A stretch of DNA of 64,000 nt from assembly GCA_009929615.1 (NCBI GenBank), contig SAAB01000013.1:1-64000 (forward strand), read 5' to 3'. The notes beneath the pieces are model-generated. The model was not told the DNA's origin and ran no database searches. It worked only from the letters and a program-made list of their open reading frames with translations. This DNA is from Clostridia bacterium (GTDB taxonomy: Bacteria > Bacillota > Clostridia > Lachnospirales > Lachnospiraceae). Made by a program: the position numbers and the translations under genes. Shown piece after piece: positions 7,201 to 15,071 of this stretch (position 1 is the stretch's first letter; the number at the start of each line of letters is the position of its first letter).

Positions 7201-8668
7201 CTGTCAGTTTTTCTATTTCAAAAGGAATTGGCCGTTTAGGATTCACGAAAGTGCTGTACCGATCCACAATGCTTCCACCTTCTACCTTTACGGCACCAAT
7301 TTCAATAATCCGGTCATTGACCGCACTAAAACCTGTTGTTTCAATATCAAAAACGACAAATTTGCTGTCCAGACTCTGATTTTTTGAATCAAAAACAATG
7401 GGCTTCAAATCATCTACAAGATAACCTTCCACACCATAAATAGGTTTGAAATTTGTTCCTTCCACACAGTGATTGGCATCTGTAAATGCCTGAACAACAC
7501 CATGGTCTGTAATAGCCATGGCTTCATGACCCCAGGCCATAGCTGTCTTTAACATTGTCTTACAGTCAGCCACACTGTCCATATCACTCATGGTTGTATG
7601 CGCATGAAGTTCAACACGTTTGACAGGACTTAAATCCATTCGCTTTTCTGTGAAATCCGGAATTTTCTTAATACCCATAACTGAATTCAAAGCAATTCCA
7701 TGTTCATATGTATCCATCATCGCTACGGCTTTCATACGAACAAAAGTACCTTCCTTTAAATCTGAAAGCATCCTTGGTAAATCAACATTTTTGGTAAATA
7801 CTTTTGCCCGGATACTGTCGCTGAAATCTGTGACCGCAAATTTAATAATGGTCTTTTCATTGCGAATCTCCTGGGTTTCTACCTGAATGACTTTACCGCG
7901 AACAACAACTTCTCCGATTTCATCATTAATTTCTGAAATCGGCGTTTCATCCCCTTCAAAAGGACGTCCATAAAAAATATCCGGATCTATAAGTTTTTTC
8001 TTTATATAATTGTTTTCTTTTCTGAAATCCTTTGACGGTTTCTGCTCTTCCATCTTATCCTGTCGTGCCTTAACAGCCACTTCAGCTGCTTCATAGGTTT
8101 CGACAATGGTGCTGACTTCCCGCTGAAAGGTTTCTTCTGCATACTCTGCCTGACGACTCTTCTTCTTTTCCTGATATTCTATAGCAACATCCACATAAAA
8201 ACCAAAACGCTCCTGGAAAACCCGAATCAGTTTATCCCGAATCGCTTCAACTTTTTTTGTTGTGACAAAATTATCTTCTACCGTTAAAACCATTCGATTG
8301 GAATCGGTAAAATCCTTGGCCGCCTTGTGGAAAATATTTGCTTCCAAATCACTGGCTTCCCGCAGTTCCTTCTCAAAGCTGTCATAATAAATAGACATAA
8401 GACGCTCCGGCGTATACATCTCAGACAACTCATAATGATCAATAATATCTACCTGAACCTCTGTCTCTGCAAAAAGCTGCTGTTCAATCTGTTCTTCCAG
8501 CTTCTTCACTTCTTCATAAGCAATTAACCTTGGACATGTTATATGTATCCGGATGCGGTTATTTGCCTGACTGGCCGCCACTTTATCTACAACCGCTTCT
8601 TCAAGGAGTGCAGAAATATTTTTATTCAATTTTAAAACCGGAAATACCTCAAAAAAGGACGCAGCCAT
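4280..8668 (-). CDS. polC: DNA polymerase III alpha subunit, Gram-positive type PolC
   Basis: 1462 residues, full length for PolC, the replicative polymerase of low-GC Gram-positives. Domains in order: N-terminal region (1-200), an OB fold near 240-340, the first half of the PHP domain with ELHAHTTMSDMDS near 350, a DEDDh proofreading exonuclease inserted at about 434-600 starting FVVFDIETTGF, the rest of PHP, a four-cysteine zinc motif (CPNCK and CPVCG, about 930-965) and the polymerase core with EPDIDLNFSGEYQ near 990. The ATG at 8668 follows TTGGAG. The gene starts three bases after ispG, so it belongs to the same transcript. Confidence 0.98.
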   Translation of the reverse strand: MAASFFEVFPVLKLNKNISALLEEAVVDKVAASQANNRIRIHITCPRLIAYEEVKKLEEQIEQQLFAETEVQVDIIDHYELSEMYTPERLMSIYYDSFEKELREASDLEANIFHKAAKDFTDSNRMVLTVEDNFVTTKKVEAIRDKLIRVFQERFGFYVDVAIEYQEKKKSRQAEYAEETFQREVSTIVETYEAAEVAVKARQDKMEEQKPSKDFRKENNYIKKKLIDPDIFYGRPFEGDETPISEINDEIGEVVVRGKVIQVETQEIRNEKTIIKFAVTDFSDSIRAKVFTKNVDLPRMLSDLKEGTFVRMKAVAMMDTYEHGIALNSVMGIKKIPDFTEKRMDLSPVKRVELHAHTTMSDMDSVADCKTMLKTAMAWGHEAMAITDHGVVQAFTDANHCVEGTNFKPIYGVEGYLVDDLKPIVFDSKNQSLDSKFVVFDIETTGFSAVNDRIIEIGAVKVEGGSIVDRYSTFVNPKRPIPFEIEKLTGINDGMVMDAPEIDAILPEFLEFSKDCIMVAHNAEFDMSFIRENCRKFDMEQDFTVVDTLAMARSMLPNLKNYKLDTVVDAVGGNLDNHHRAVEDAESTADIFVKFSAKLKEMGVADLDTLNDMSQMSVNAIKKLKTYHIIILAQNDIGRMNLYRLVSLSHLDYYARRPRIPKSILQEYREGLIIGSACEAGELYQAVLNDRPDDEIARIASFYDYLEIQPVGNNLFMLESEKIPQIQTKEDLMEMNRKIVRLGERLNKPVCATCDVHFLNPEDEVYRRIIMAGKGFADADRQPPLYFRTTEEMLEEFMYLGAEKAEEVVITNTNYIADQIEKISPVRPDKCPPVIPDSDKTLRTICYEKAHALYGENLPEIVVERLERELNSIIGNGFAVMYIIAQKLVWKSVADGYLVGSRGSVGSSFAAFTAGITEVNSLPAHYLCPNCKYVDFDSDYVKSFSGRSGCDMEDKVCPVCGQPLSKEGHDIPFETFLGFKGNKEPDIDLNFSGEYQSKAHDYTEVIFGKGQTFRAGTIGTLAEKTAYGYARGYFEDHEIEKRGCELTRLASGCVGVRRTTGQHPGGIIVVPLGEEIYSFTPVQHPANDQTTRTITTHFDYHSIDHNLLKLDILGHDDPTMIRMLQDITGVDPTTIRLDDQEVLSLFHGLDALHIQPEDIGGIDLGSLGIPEFGTDFVMQMLRDTKPKAFSDLVRISGLSHGTDVWLNNAQTLIKEGKAEISTAICTRDDIMIYLINKGVESEQSFKIMESVRKGKGLTPEWEAMMKEHDVPDWYIWSCKKIKYMFPKAHAVAYVMMGFRIAWFKIHYPLAYYAAFFTIRATAFDYGMMCRGKEEVERHLKMYKSNPNLTTKEKDTLRDLKIVQEFYARGFDFIPIDIYKSEAVKFTIVGDKLLPPFSSIDGMGGIAAEALTIAAKGEPFMSKDDIAQRAKVSRTTLDVMGEMGLLGDLPESNQLSIFDLKIG

Positions 8669-8670
8669 AT

Positions 8671-9726
8671 TTATTCACTCCAATTATCTAATGCATCTTT
8701 TAATGTGCCCAGAAGTTCACTCTCAGGCACTTTTTTAATAATTTCACCTTTTTTTATAAGCAGTCCTTCGCCTTTACCACCGGCAATCCCCAGGTCTGCT
8801 TCTTTCGCTTCACCCGGTCCATTAACCACACAGCCCATAACCGCTACCTTTAAATTCAAATCATAACCCTGAACCATATTTTCAACCTGATTTGCCAATC
8901 CAATTAAATCAATCTGGGTACGTCCACAGGTTGGACAGGATACAACTTCAATGCCACCTGTTCTAAGCCCCAGGGTTTTTAAAATTAATTTGGCGGATTT
9001 AATTTCTTCTACAGGATCACCTGTCAAGGAAACCCGGATGGTATTTCCTATACCTTCATGCAGCATAATTCCAAGACCCACTGAAGATTTAATATTACCT
9101 GAAATTAATGTTCCCGATTCTGTAATACCTACATGAAGCGGATATTCTGTCAGCGGTGCAATAAGCTCATGAGCTTTAATACACATCAAAACGTCTGAGG
9201 ACTTAATGCTGATAACCATCTGGTCATAATCCAAAGCTTCTATCATATGCACCTTATCCAGTGCACTCTCTACAATCCCCTCAGCTGTTACATGACCATA
9301 TTTTTCGATAATATGTTTTTCTAAAGAACCGCTGTTCACACCGACACGAATTGGAATATGACAGGCTTTTGCCTGGTCCACTACTGCTTTGACCCGTTCT
9401 GAAGCACCGATATTTCCCGGATTAATACGTATTTTATCCACGCCATTTTTCATTGCTTCAATAGCGAGACGATAATCAAAATGAATATCCCCCACCAATG
9501 GTATATGAATCTGTTTTTTAATATCTTTAATGGCCTCGGCTGCCTCCATGGTAGGTACGGCAACTCTGACAATATCGCAGCCCGCCTCTTCTAATTTTAA
9601 AATCTGTGCTACTGTTCCTTTGACATCTTCTGTTTTTGTATTACACATGGACTGTATAGCAATCGGATAAGTACCGCCTATATGACAATCACCAATCGTT
9701 ATTACTTTTGTCTGCTCCCGAAGCAT
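8671..9726 (-). CDS. ispG: 4-hydroxy-3-methylbut-2-enyl diphosphate synthase (flavodoxin/ferredoxin)
   Basis: 351 residues. IspG/GcpE converts methylerythritol cyclodiphosphate to HMBPP in the MEP isoprenoid pathway. The N-terminal TIM barrel (IQSMCNTKTEDVKGTVAQI) is followed by the iron-sulfur domain with CPTCGRTQIDL (CxxC, about 260) and GCVVNGPGEAKEADLG (third cysteine, about 298), so the [4Fe-4S] ligands are present. The pathway partners dxr (same operon) and dxs (29.9 kb) are in the window. It lies between rseP and polC. Confidence 0.97.
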   Translation of the reverse strand: MLREQTKVITIGDCHIGGTYPIAIQSMCNTKTEDVKGTVAQILKLEEAGCDIVRVAVPTMEAAEAIKDIKKQIHIPLVGDIHFDYRLAIEAMKNGVDKIRINPGNIGASERVKAVVDQAKACHIPIRVGVNSGSLEKHIIEKYGHVTAEGIVESALDKVHMIEALDYDQMVISIKSSDVLMCIKAHELIAPLTEYPLHVGITESGTLISGNIKSSVGLGIMLHEGIGNTIRVSLTGDPVEEIKSAKLILKTLGLRTGGIEVVSCPTCGRTQIDLIGLANQVENMVQGYDLNLKVAVMGCVVNGPGEAKEADLGIAGGKGEGLLIKKGEIIKKVPESELLGTLKDALDNWSE

Positions 9727-9763
9727 AAAGACACCCCTTCTCTATCTCTGTTTACGCCAGAGA

Positions 9764-10792
9764 TTATATCAATTTTTGTATATCATTATAAAGAATAAAG
9801 ACCATAAGCACCATAAGAAGGCCAAAACCAACCGTGTGAACCCAGCCTTCTTTTTCCGGTGGAACAGGTTTTCCACGTACAAGTTCAATAAGGATAAAGA
9901 ATAATCTTCCTCCATCCAGTGCAGGAATCGGAAGCAGATTCATAACTCCCAGATTGGCACTGAGCAGTATGCAGAAATTCAACATGTTCAGAAAAACATC
10001 CATCCAGCCATATCTTACCGCCTGATTGTAAGTATCATCCATCATATTAACAATACCCACCGGACCCGAAAGTTCTTTTGGTGACACCTGACCTGTTATA
10101 AGTTTCCCAAGACTTTTCACTGTGGTTGTAATCCAATATCTCACTTCCAGAACGCCGTACTTCAAAGTATCTATGACGCCTGTTTTCTGATATTCGCCAC
10201 CATAGAGCAATATATGATAATAGCCGTCCTCTCCCAAGGTCGGTGTTACATTCACTGTGATTTCCTGACCATCTCTGTCAAGAAGAATTTCCATCGTCTT
10301 ACCGGAAGTGTTCATCAGACTCTCCGTCCGGAATTCTTTGTACATATGAACCTTTTTACCATTTACTTCTTTAATCATATCGCCTGCCTGTATTCCTGCT
10401 TCTGCGGCCGGTCCGCCTTCGCTTACTTCGTAAACGACCGGTGCATCGTAGCCAATGATTGTGACAAGTAAAATAGAAAAAATAAATGCCATAATAAAAT
10501 TAAAAATCGGTCCTGCTGCTATTACTGCAAAACGCTGCCATGGTCTTTTTGAATTAAAAGACTTTTCTCCAACTTCATCTGTATCTTCACCAATCATGGC
10601 ACAGGAACCGCCTAATGGCAGGGCTTTTAACGCATATACAGTCTCTCCCCGCTTAAAGCTGAAAAGTGTAGGTCCCATTCCCAGAGCAAACTCTGTAACA
10701 CCGACACCGTTCTTTTTTGCCAAAAGAAAATGTCCCAGTTCATGAAATAATATAACAATACTAAAAACAATTATAGCTATGATAATTCCCAA
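9764..10792 (-). CDS. rseP: Intramembrane site-2 zinc metalloprotease RseP/RasP
   Basis: 342 residues. This site-2 protease cleaves anti-sigma factors and leftover signal peptides within the membrane. The first transmembrane helix holds the zinc motif HELGH at residues 17-21. A PDZ domain lies at about 115-185 (GGPAAEAGIQAGD), and a later helix has the third-ligand motif LLPIPALDGGRLFF near 290. A final hydrophobic segment ends the protein. The start is TTG at 10792 after AGGTGG, one base from the end of dxr. The anti-sigma substrate is not in the window. Confidence 0.95.
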   Translation of the reverse strand: MGIIIAIIVFSIVILFHELGHFLLAKKNGVGVTEFALGMGPTLFSFKRGETVYALKALPLGGSCAMIGEDTDEVGEKSFNSKRPWQRFAVIAAGPIFNFIMAFIFSILLVTIIGYDAPVVYEVSEGGPAAEAGIQAGDMIKEVNGKKVHMYKEFRTESLMNTSGKTMEILLDRDGQEITVNVTPTLGEDGYYHILLYGGEYQKTGVIDTLKYGVLEVRYWITTTVKSLGKLITGQVSPKELSGPVGIVNMMDDTYNQAVRYGWMDVFLNMLNFCILLSANLGVMNLLPIPALDGGRLFFILIELVRGKPVPPEKEGWVHTVGFGLLMVLMVFILYNDIQKLI

Positions 10793-10793
10793 G

Positions 10794-11939
10794 TTACCAC
10801 CTGCTTTCTATAAATTCGTAGGTTGCCTCCTCCACATCGAGAATTTCTTCCAGATTTGGAGATTCTATTGCAGTGTGTTTTTTCATAGCCTCCCCGATAA
10901 TTTCTGCTATATCCAGAAAACCGATTTTCCGGTCTAAAAATTTAGCAACTGCCCGCTCATTTGCAGCATTAAATACAGTTGGCATAGAGCCTCCCGTTTT
11001 TAAAGCTTCATAGGCCAGATTCAGCCCCTTGAAGACCTCTAAATCCGGAGCTTCAAAATGAAGGGTATTTAATTTGAACAAATCCAGCCATTCACCATGC
11101 AAAGGTTTTCTATCCGGATAAAAAAGTGCATATTGAATAGGCAGACGCATATCCGGAGTTCCCAGCTGCCCAATAACCGCCGAATCCTCATACTCTACCA
11201 TAGAATGAATGACACTCTCCGGATGGACAACTACCTGAATCTTATCCAGGTCTACATCAAAAAGCCACCGGGCTTCGATAACTTCCAACCCTTTATTAAC
11301 CATCGTTGCGGAGTCTATGGTTATTTTCCGCCCCATAACCCAGTTCGGATGTTTAAGAGCGTCCTCAACCTGAACAGACTTAAGTTCCTCCAGATTTCTG
11401 CCTCTGAAAGGTCCGCCGGAAGCCGTCAAGAGTATTTTATGAACCTGACTTCTTTTCTCCCCCTGCATAGACTGAAAAATAGCTGAGTGTTCACTGTCCA
11501 CCGGCAGAATCTTCACGCCCTTTGCTGCAGCCAGGGGCATAATCAGATGACCTGCTGTAACAAGGGTTTCCTTATTTGCAAGAGCAATGTCCTTTCCTGC
11601 TTCAATAGCAGCAATCGTTGGACGTATACCAATCATTCCCACAACTGCGGTCAATACGATATCTGCCGACACCTCCGTTGCCACTGCCATAAGGCCATCC
11701 ATACCTGCCAGAACTTTGATATTTAAATCTTTAACTCTCTGCCTGAGTTCTAAGGCTTTTTCTTCGGAATAAACCGCTGCAAGCAAGGGCCTGAATTCTC
11801 GAATCTGCTCTTCCAGCTTATCAATATTCGTCCCTGCCGCCATGGCTGTAACTCTAAATTCTTCTTTATAATGACGCACTACATCCAGTGTCTGTGTTCC
11901 TATAGAACCGGTTGACCCTAAAAGTGCTATATTCTTCAT
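10794..11939 (-). CDS. dxr: 1-deoxy-D-xylulose 5-phosphate reductoisomerase
   Basis: 381 residues, normal for Dxr/IspC, which converts DXP to MEP with NADPH. The N-terminal NADPH fold begins MKNIALLGSTGSIGTQTLDV; catalytic-region motifs LANKETLVTAG, PVDSEHSAIFQ and LTASGGPFRG are intact, as is VHPESVIHSMVEY. It lies between cdsA and rseP, as in many Firmicutes. A gap of 16 bases separates it from cdsA. Confidence 0.97.
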   Translation of the reverse strand: MKNIALLGSTGSIGTQTLDVVRHYKEEFRVTAMAAGTNIDKLEEQIREFRPLLAAVYSEEKALELRQRVKDLNIKVLAGMDGLMAVATEVSADIVLTAVVGMIGIRPTIAAIEAGKDIALANKETLVTAGHLIMPLAAAKGVKILPVDSEHSAIFQSMQGEKRSQVHKILLTASGGPFRGRNLEELKSVQVEDALKHPNWVMGRKITIDSATMVNKGLEVIEARWLFDVDLDKIQVVVHPESVIHSMVEYEDSAVIGQLGTPDMRLPIQYALFYPDRKPLHGEWLDLFKLNTLHFEAPDLEVFKGLNLAYEALKTGGSMPTVFNAANERAVAKFLDRKIGFLDIAEIIGEAMKKHTAIESPNLEEILDVEEATYEFIESRW

Positions 11940-11955
11940 ATTTCATTACCTCGCT

Positions 11956-12777
11956 TTAAAATACACCCATAACTCCGGCGCCAAAATATACTGCCAGAAA
12001 ATAAACAACCGGTGCTGTAAACAAAATACTATCAAACCGGTCCATCACACCGCCATGTCCCGGAATTAATTTGCCATAATCCTTAATCCCCGTATCTCTT
12101 TTAAAAGCAGATGCCGTCAAATCTCCAACAACCGCAATAACCGCACCGAGACCACAGATGATTCCGCAAGCCAGGATGGCATTGTCAAGGGTTGGCAGAT
12201 GCCTGCCACATAGGACCCCATAGAGAATACCCAGTAAAGCTGCACCGATTATACCGCCAAAAAGGCCTTCTATACTTTTCTTCGGACTCAGCTTTGGTGC
12301 CATCTTATGCTTTCCTATAAGCATTCCAACACAATAGGCACAGGTGTCATTTCCCCAGGCACTTAAAAATACCAGTGGAATAATAAAAAGCCCATCTGAA
12401 AGTTCCCGTATCTGATATAAATGCAGCATCAGTATCGGCACATAAGTAAAACCAAAAACAGCAAAGGCTGCCTGATTCGCTTTAAACTTTGGAAAGGTGA
12501 ATACATAGATACTGCACATCACCAGAAGTCCAAGAACAACAGCCATTCCCGTGGCACTGCTTACCCGCTGATGGAGCATCCCACAATAAAGAACTGTCAT
12601 AGCATAGCCAGCATAGCCAAGAAGTGTTTTTTCAATATTCATGGCCTTATATAGTTCATATAAGCCAATCAACGCCAGTGCAGACACAAGGGCAAACCAA
12701 ATATTGCCACCGGCAATGATGGTGACAACTGCTATAACAACAAGTACAATACCACTGGCCAATCGCGTCCAGAACAT
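11956..12777 (-). CDS. cdsA: Phosphatidate cytidylyltransferase
   Basis: 273 residues with about eight hydrophobic segments. CdsA makes CDP-diacylglycerol from phosphatidate and CTP in the membrane and so feeds all phospholipid synthesis. The family signature is near the C-terminus: SAFKRDTGIKDYGKLIPGHG followed by GVMDRFDS, with the metal-binding Asp residues in place. It lies 12 bases after uppS and 16 before dxr. Confidence 0.96.
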   Translation of the reverse strand: MFWTRLASGIVLVVIAVVTIIAGGNIWFALVSALALIGLYELYKAMNIEKTLLGYAGYAMTVLYCGMLHQRVSSATGMAVVLGLLVMCSIYVFTFPKFKANQAAFAVFGFTYVPILMLHLYQIRELSDGLFIIPLVFLSAWGNDTCAYCVGMLIGKHKMAPKLSPKKSIEGLFGGIIGAALLGILYGVLCGRHLPTLDNAILACGIICGLGAVIAVVGDLTASAFKRDTGIKDYGKLIPGHGGVMDRFDSILFTAPVVYFLAVYFGAGVMGVF

Positions 12778-12789
12778 ATGTCTTCCTCC

Positions 12790-13515
12790 CTAAATGCCGC
12801 CGAAACGACGTTCTCTTCCATTATATTGACGTATGGCACGGACTAATTCATTCCTGTTGAAATCCGGCCAAAGAACATCCATAAATAAAAATTCTGTATA
12901 AGCCAGCTGCCAAAGCAGAAAATTAGAAACTCTCTGTTCGCCACTGGTGCGAATCAGCAAATCCGGGTCAGGAATATCCTGAGTATCCAGATATCCGGCA
13001 AAAACTTCTTCTGTAATATCTTCTGACCGGACCTTGCCAGCCTCGACATCCTTTGCCATGGAAACCATGGCACGACGCATCTCATCCCTGCTGCCATAAT
13101 TAATCGCAATCGTAAAATTCAGTCCAGTGTTCACTGCTGAAACTATCTCCAGTTCTTCAATCGCCTGGCGGATATCGTCACTGAGCATCGTCTTATCACC
13201 GATAACGCGAACTCTCATGTTGTTTTTAGATGTACGTTTAATACAGTCTTTTAAATAAGAACGCAGCAATTTCATCAGAGCATCCACTTCATTCTTAGGT
13301 CTTTTCCAGTTTTCTGTAGAAAAGGCATAAACTGTTAAATATTTGATTCCCAGATTCCACGCGTCTTCGCAAATCTTTTCAACGGTTTTACTTCCCTGGG
13401 CATGACCGTAATTCCTTGGCATCATACGTTTCTTCGCCCAGCGGCCGTTACCATCCAGAATAATCGCTACGTGTTCTGGAACTTCTAAAAGTTCTCCATC
13501 TATTTCTCTTTGCAT
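12790..13515 (-). CDS. uppS: Isoprenyl transferase (undecaprenyl diphosphate synthase)
   Basis: 241 residues, the family norm. It extends FPP with cis isoprene units to undecaprenyl diphosphate, the carrier lipid for peptidoglycan. The catalytic Asp and pocket are in HVAIILDGNGRWAKKR (residues 15-30); further conserved blocks are GHAQGSKTV, FTIAINYGSRDE and DPDLLIRTSGEQRVSNFLLW near the C-terminus, which holds the IPP-binding Arg and Ser. The FPP synthase (ispA) is at 31.8 kb. A hairpin separates it from frr. Confidence 0.97.
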   Translation of the reverse strand: MQREIDGELLEVPEHVAIILDGNGRWAKKRMMPRNYGHAQGSKTVEKICEDAWNLGIKYLTVYAFSTENWKRPKNEVDALMKLLRSYLKDCIKRTSKNNMRVRVIGDKTMLSDDIRQAIEELEIVSAVNTGLNFTIAINYGSRDEMRRAMVSMAKDVEAGKVRSEDITEEVFAGYLDTQDIPDPDLLIRTSGEQRVSNFLLWQLAYTEFLFMDVLWPDFNRNELVRAIRQYNGRERRFGGI

Positions 13516-13542
13516 TTAACTCTCCTTAGCACAAGACATAAA

Positions 13543-13566
13543 GAGGCTGCCGCATCCGACAACCTC
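13543..13566 (-). terminator. Hairpin between frr and uppS (weak terminator or processing stem)
   Basis: In the minus-strand transcript GAGGTTG pairs with CAGCCTC (one G-U pair) around a 10-base loop, followed by only three U. It could reduce read-through from frr into uppS or act as an RNA processing/stability stem. Confidence 0.4.
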
Positions 13567-13596
13567 CCTCTAATATACTTTCTGAATCTTCAGATT

Positions 13597-14151
13597 TTAA
13601 ACTGTAAGAATCTCTTTTGTTTTTGCTTCGATAGCTTTATCCACTTCAGCGATAAACTTATCTGTCATCTTCTGAATATCCTGCTCTAAACCATCTGCTT
13701 CATCTTCGGAAATTTCTTTAGCCTTACTCCATTTCTTCAAAGCATCATTGGCATCACGACGAATATTACGTACTGCAACCTTAGCAGCTTCGCCTTTTTT
13801 CTTTACATCTTTAGCAAGGTCTTTACGACGTTCCTCTGTCAATTCAGGGAATACAAGACGAATCGCCTTACCATCATTATTCGGAGTAATACCAATATCC
13901 GAAGCCATGATTTCTTTTTCAATAACTTTAATCAGGCTGGATTCCCATGGCTGAATTAAAATAATTCTTGCTTCCGGAACGGTAATATTACCCACCTGCT
14001 GAATCGGTGTAGGTGTTCCATAATAATCAACAACTATTTTATCCAATACATGTGGATTGGCACGGCCAGCACGAATAGAAATATACTCTCTGTCCAGGTT
14101 CTCCAATGTTTTCTGCATCTTTGCTTCGTAAGCTTGAATTCTTTCGTCCAT
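13597..14151 (-). CDS. frr: Ribosome recycling factor
   Basis: 184 residues, exactly the usual length. With EF-G it splits post-termination ribosomes. Conserved blocks: SIRAGRANPHVLDKIVVDYYG with TPIQQVGNITVPEAR, then NDGKAIRLVFPELTEERRKDL, and the C-terminal helix returning to the three-helix bundle. It lies 25 bases after pyrH, with ATG at 14151 preceded by GGAGGATTATAAGTT. Confidence 0.97.
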   Translation of the reverse strand: MDERIQAYEAKMQKTLENLDREYISIRAGRANPHVLDKIVVDYYGTPTPIQQVGNITVPEARIILIQPWESSLIKVIEKEIMASDIGITPNNDGKAIRLVFPELTEERRKDLAKDVKKKGEAAKVAVRNIRRDANDALKKWSKAKEISEDEADGLEQDIQKMTDKFIAEVDKAIEAKTKEILTV

Positions 14152-14176
14152 AACTTATAATCCTCCAATTATTCTA

Positions 14177-14890
14177 TCATTCATCAACAGTCACATAGGT
14201 GCCGTTAAATTCACCATATAAAGTTTCTACAATACTGTTTTTCTCATTCAGTCCAAAGACAACCATAGGCATCTTATTCTCAAGGCACATAATCGTCGCC
14301 GTCAAATCCACTACCTGCAGCCGTTCATCAACAACTTTCTGAATGCTGATTTCATCATAACGGACCGCATCCGGATAAACCTTCGGGTCTTTATCGTAAA
14401 CACCATCTACAGCCTTCGCAAGAAGAATCGCATCTGCTTCAATCTCAACAGCCCGTAAAGTTGTTCCTGTATCTGTTGAAAAATAAGGATGTCCTGTACC
14501 ACCGGCAAAAAAGACAACCTTTCCTTCAGAAAGTGCTTTCATCGCAGCATCCTTAGAAAAAAGTGTTGTAAATGCACCACATGTAAATGGTGTAAATACC
14601 TCTGTATCCATTCCCTGGGTTCTGAAAATCTCAGATACATAGATGCAATTCATAACTGTTCCCAGCATTCCTATCTGATCTGACTTAGTTCTCTCAATAA
14701 TCTTGCTGCTGTTACGTCCCCGCCAGAAATTACCACCACCAATAACAATGGCTACCTCAGTTCCTTTATCGGTAATCTCTTTAACCTGCTGTCCAACTTC
14801 AAGGCATGTAGCTTCATCAAAGCCAAATCCCTTATCTCCTGAAAGAGCTTCACCGCTCAATTTTAATAATATACGTTTCATGTTTTTCAT
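14177..14890 (-). CDS. pyrH: UMP kinase
   Basis: 237 residues from the chosen start. PyrH is the bacterial hexameric UMP kinase of the amino acid kinase fold. Motifs: RILLKLSGEALSG (phosphate loop), AIVIGGGNFWRGRNS, GMLGTVMN, and ADAILLAKAVDGVYDKDPK. A start five codons further upstream is possible, but that ATG lies inside the ribosome binding site GAGGTG; the ATG at 14890 has GAGGTG seven bases before it. The usual upstream partners rpsB and tsf are missing; the next gene is the divergent hppA, so pyrH begins the operon here. Confidence 0.96.
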   Translation of the reverse strand: MKNMKRILLKLSGEALSGDKGFGFDEATCLEVGQQVKEITDKGTEVAIVIGGGNFWRGRNSSKIIERTKSDQIGMLGTVMNCIYVSEIFRTQGMDTEVFTPFTCGAFTTLFSKDAAMKALSEGKVVFFAGGTGHPYFSTDTGTTLRAVEIEADAILLAKAVDGVYDKDPKVYPDAVRYDEISIQKVVDERLQVVDLTATIMCLENKMPMVVFGLNEKNSIVETLYGEFNGTYVTVDE

Positions 14891-14981
14891 AATTAAACAC
14901 CTCATAAATAATCTACCATAAAATATGCTTTTTTTCTACTATTATTTTATTCGTACTTTTTTCAATACTTAATTAAAATTC

Positions 14982-15010
14982 TTGAATATTTTTTTATTTT
15001 CTGCTATGCT
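14982..15010 (+). promoter_or_regulatory. Predicted sigma-A promoter of hppA
   Basis: TTGAAT, a 17-base spacer and TATGCT lie about 60 bases before the hppA start. The spacing is ideal and both boxes are fair matches. Confidence 0.5.
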
Positions 15011-15020
15011 AGGGTATGAT

Positions 15021-15032
15021 GCTCTAGAGAGC
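15021..15032. promoter_or_regulatory. 12-base palindrome in hppA leader
   Basis: GCTCTAGAGAGC is GCTCT-AG-AGAGC, two complementary 5-base arms just downstream of the predicted transcription start. It could be an operator or a short 5' hairpin stabilising the transcript. Chance occurrence cannot be excluded. Confidence 0.3.
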
Positions 15033-15071
15033 AAATAAAATTTTATATTTTTTAATAAGGGGGACAAGATT

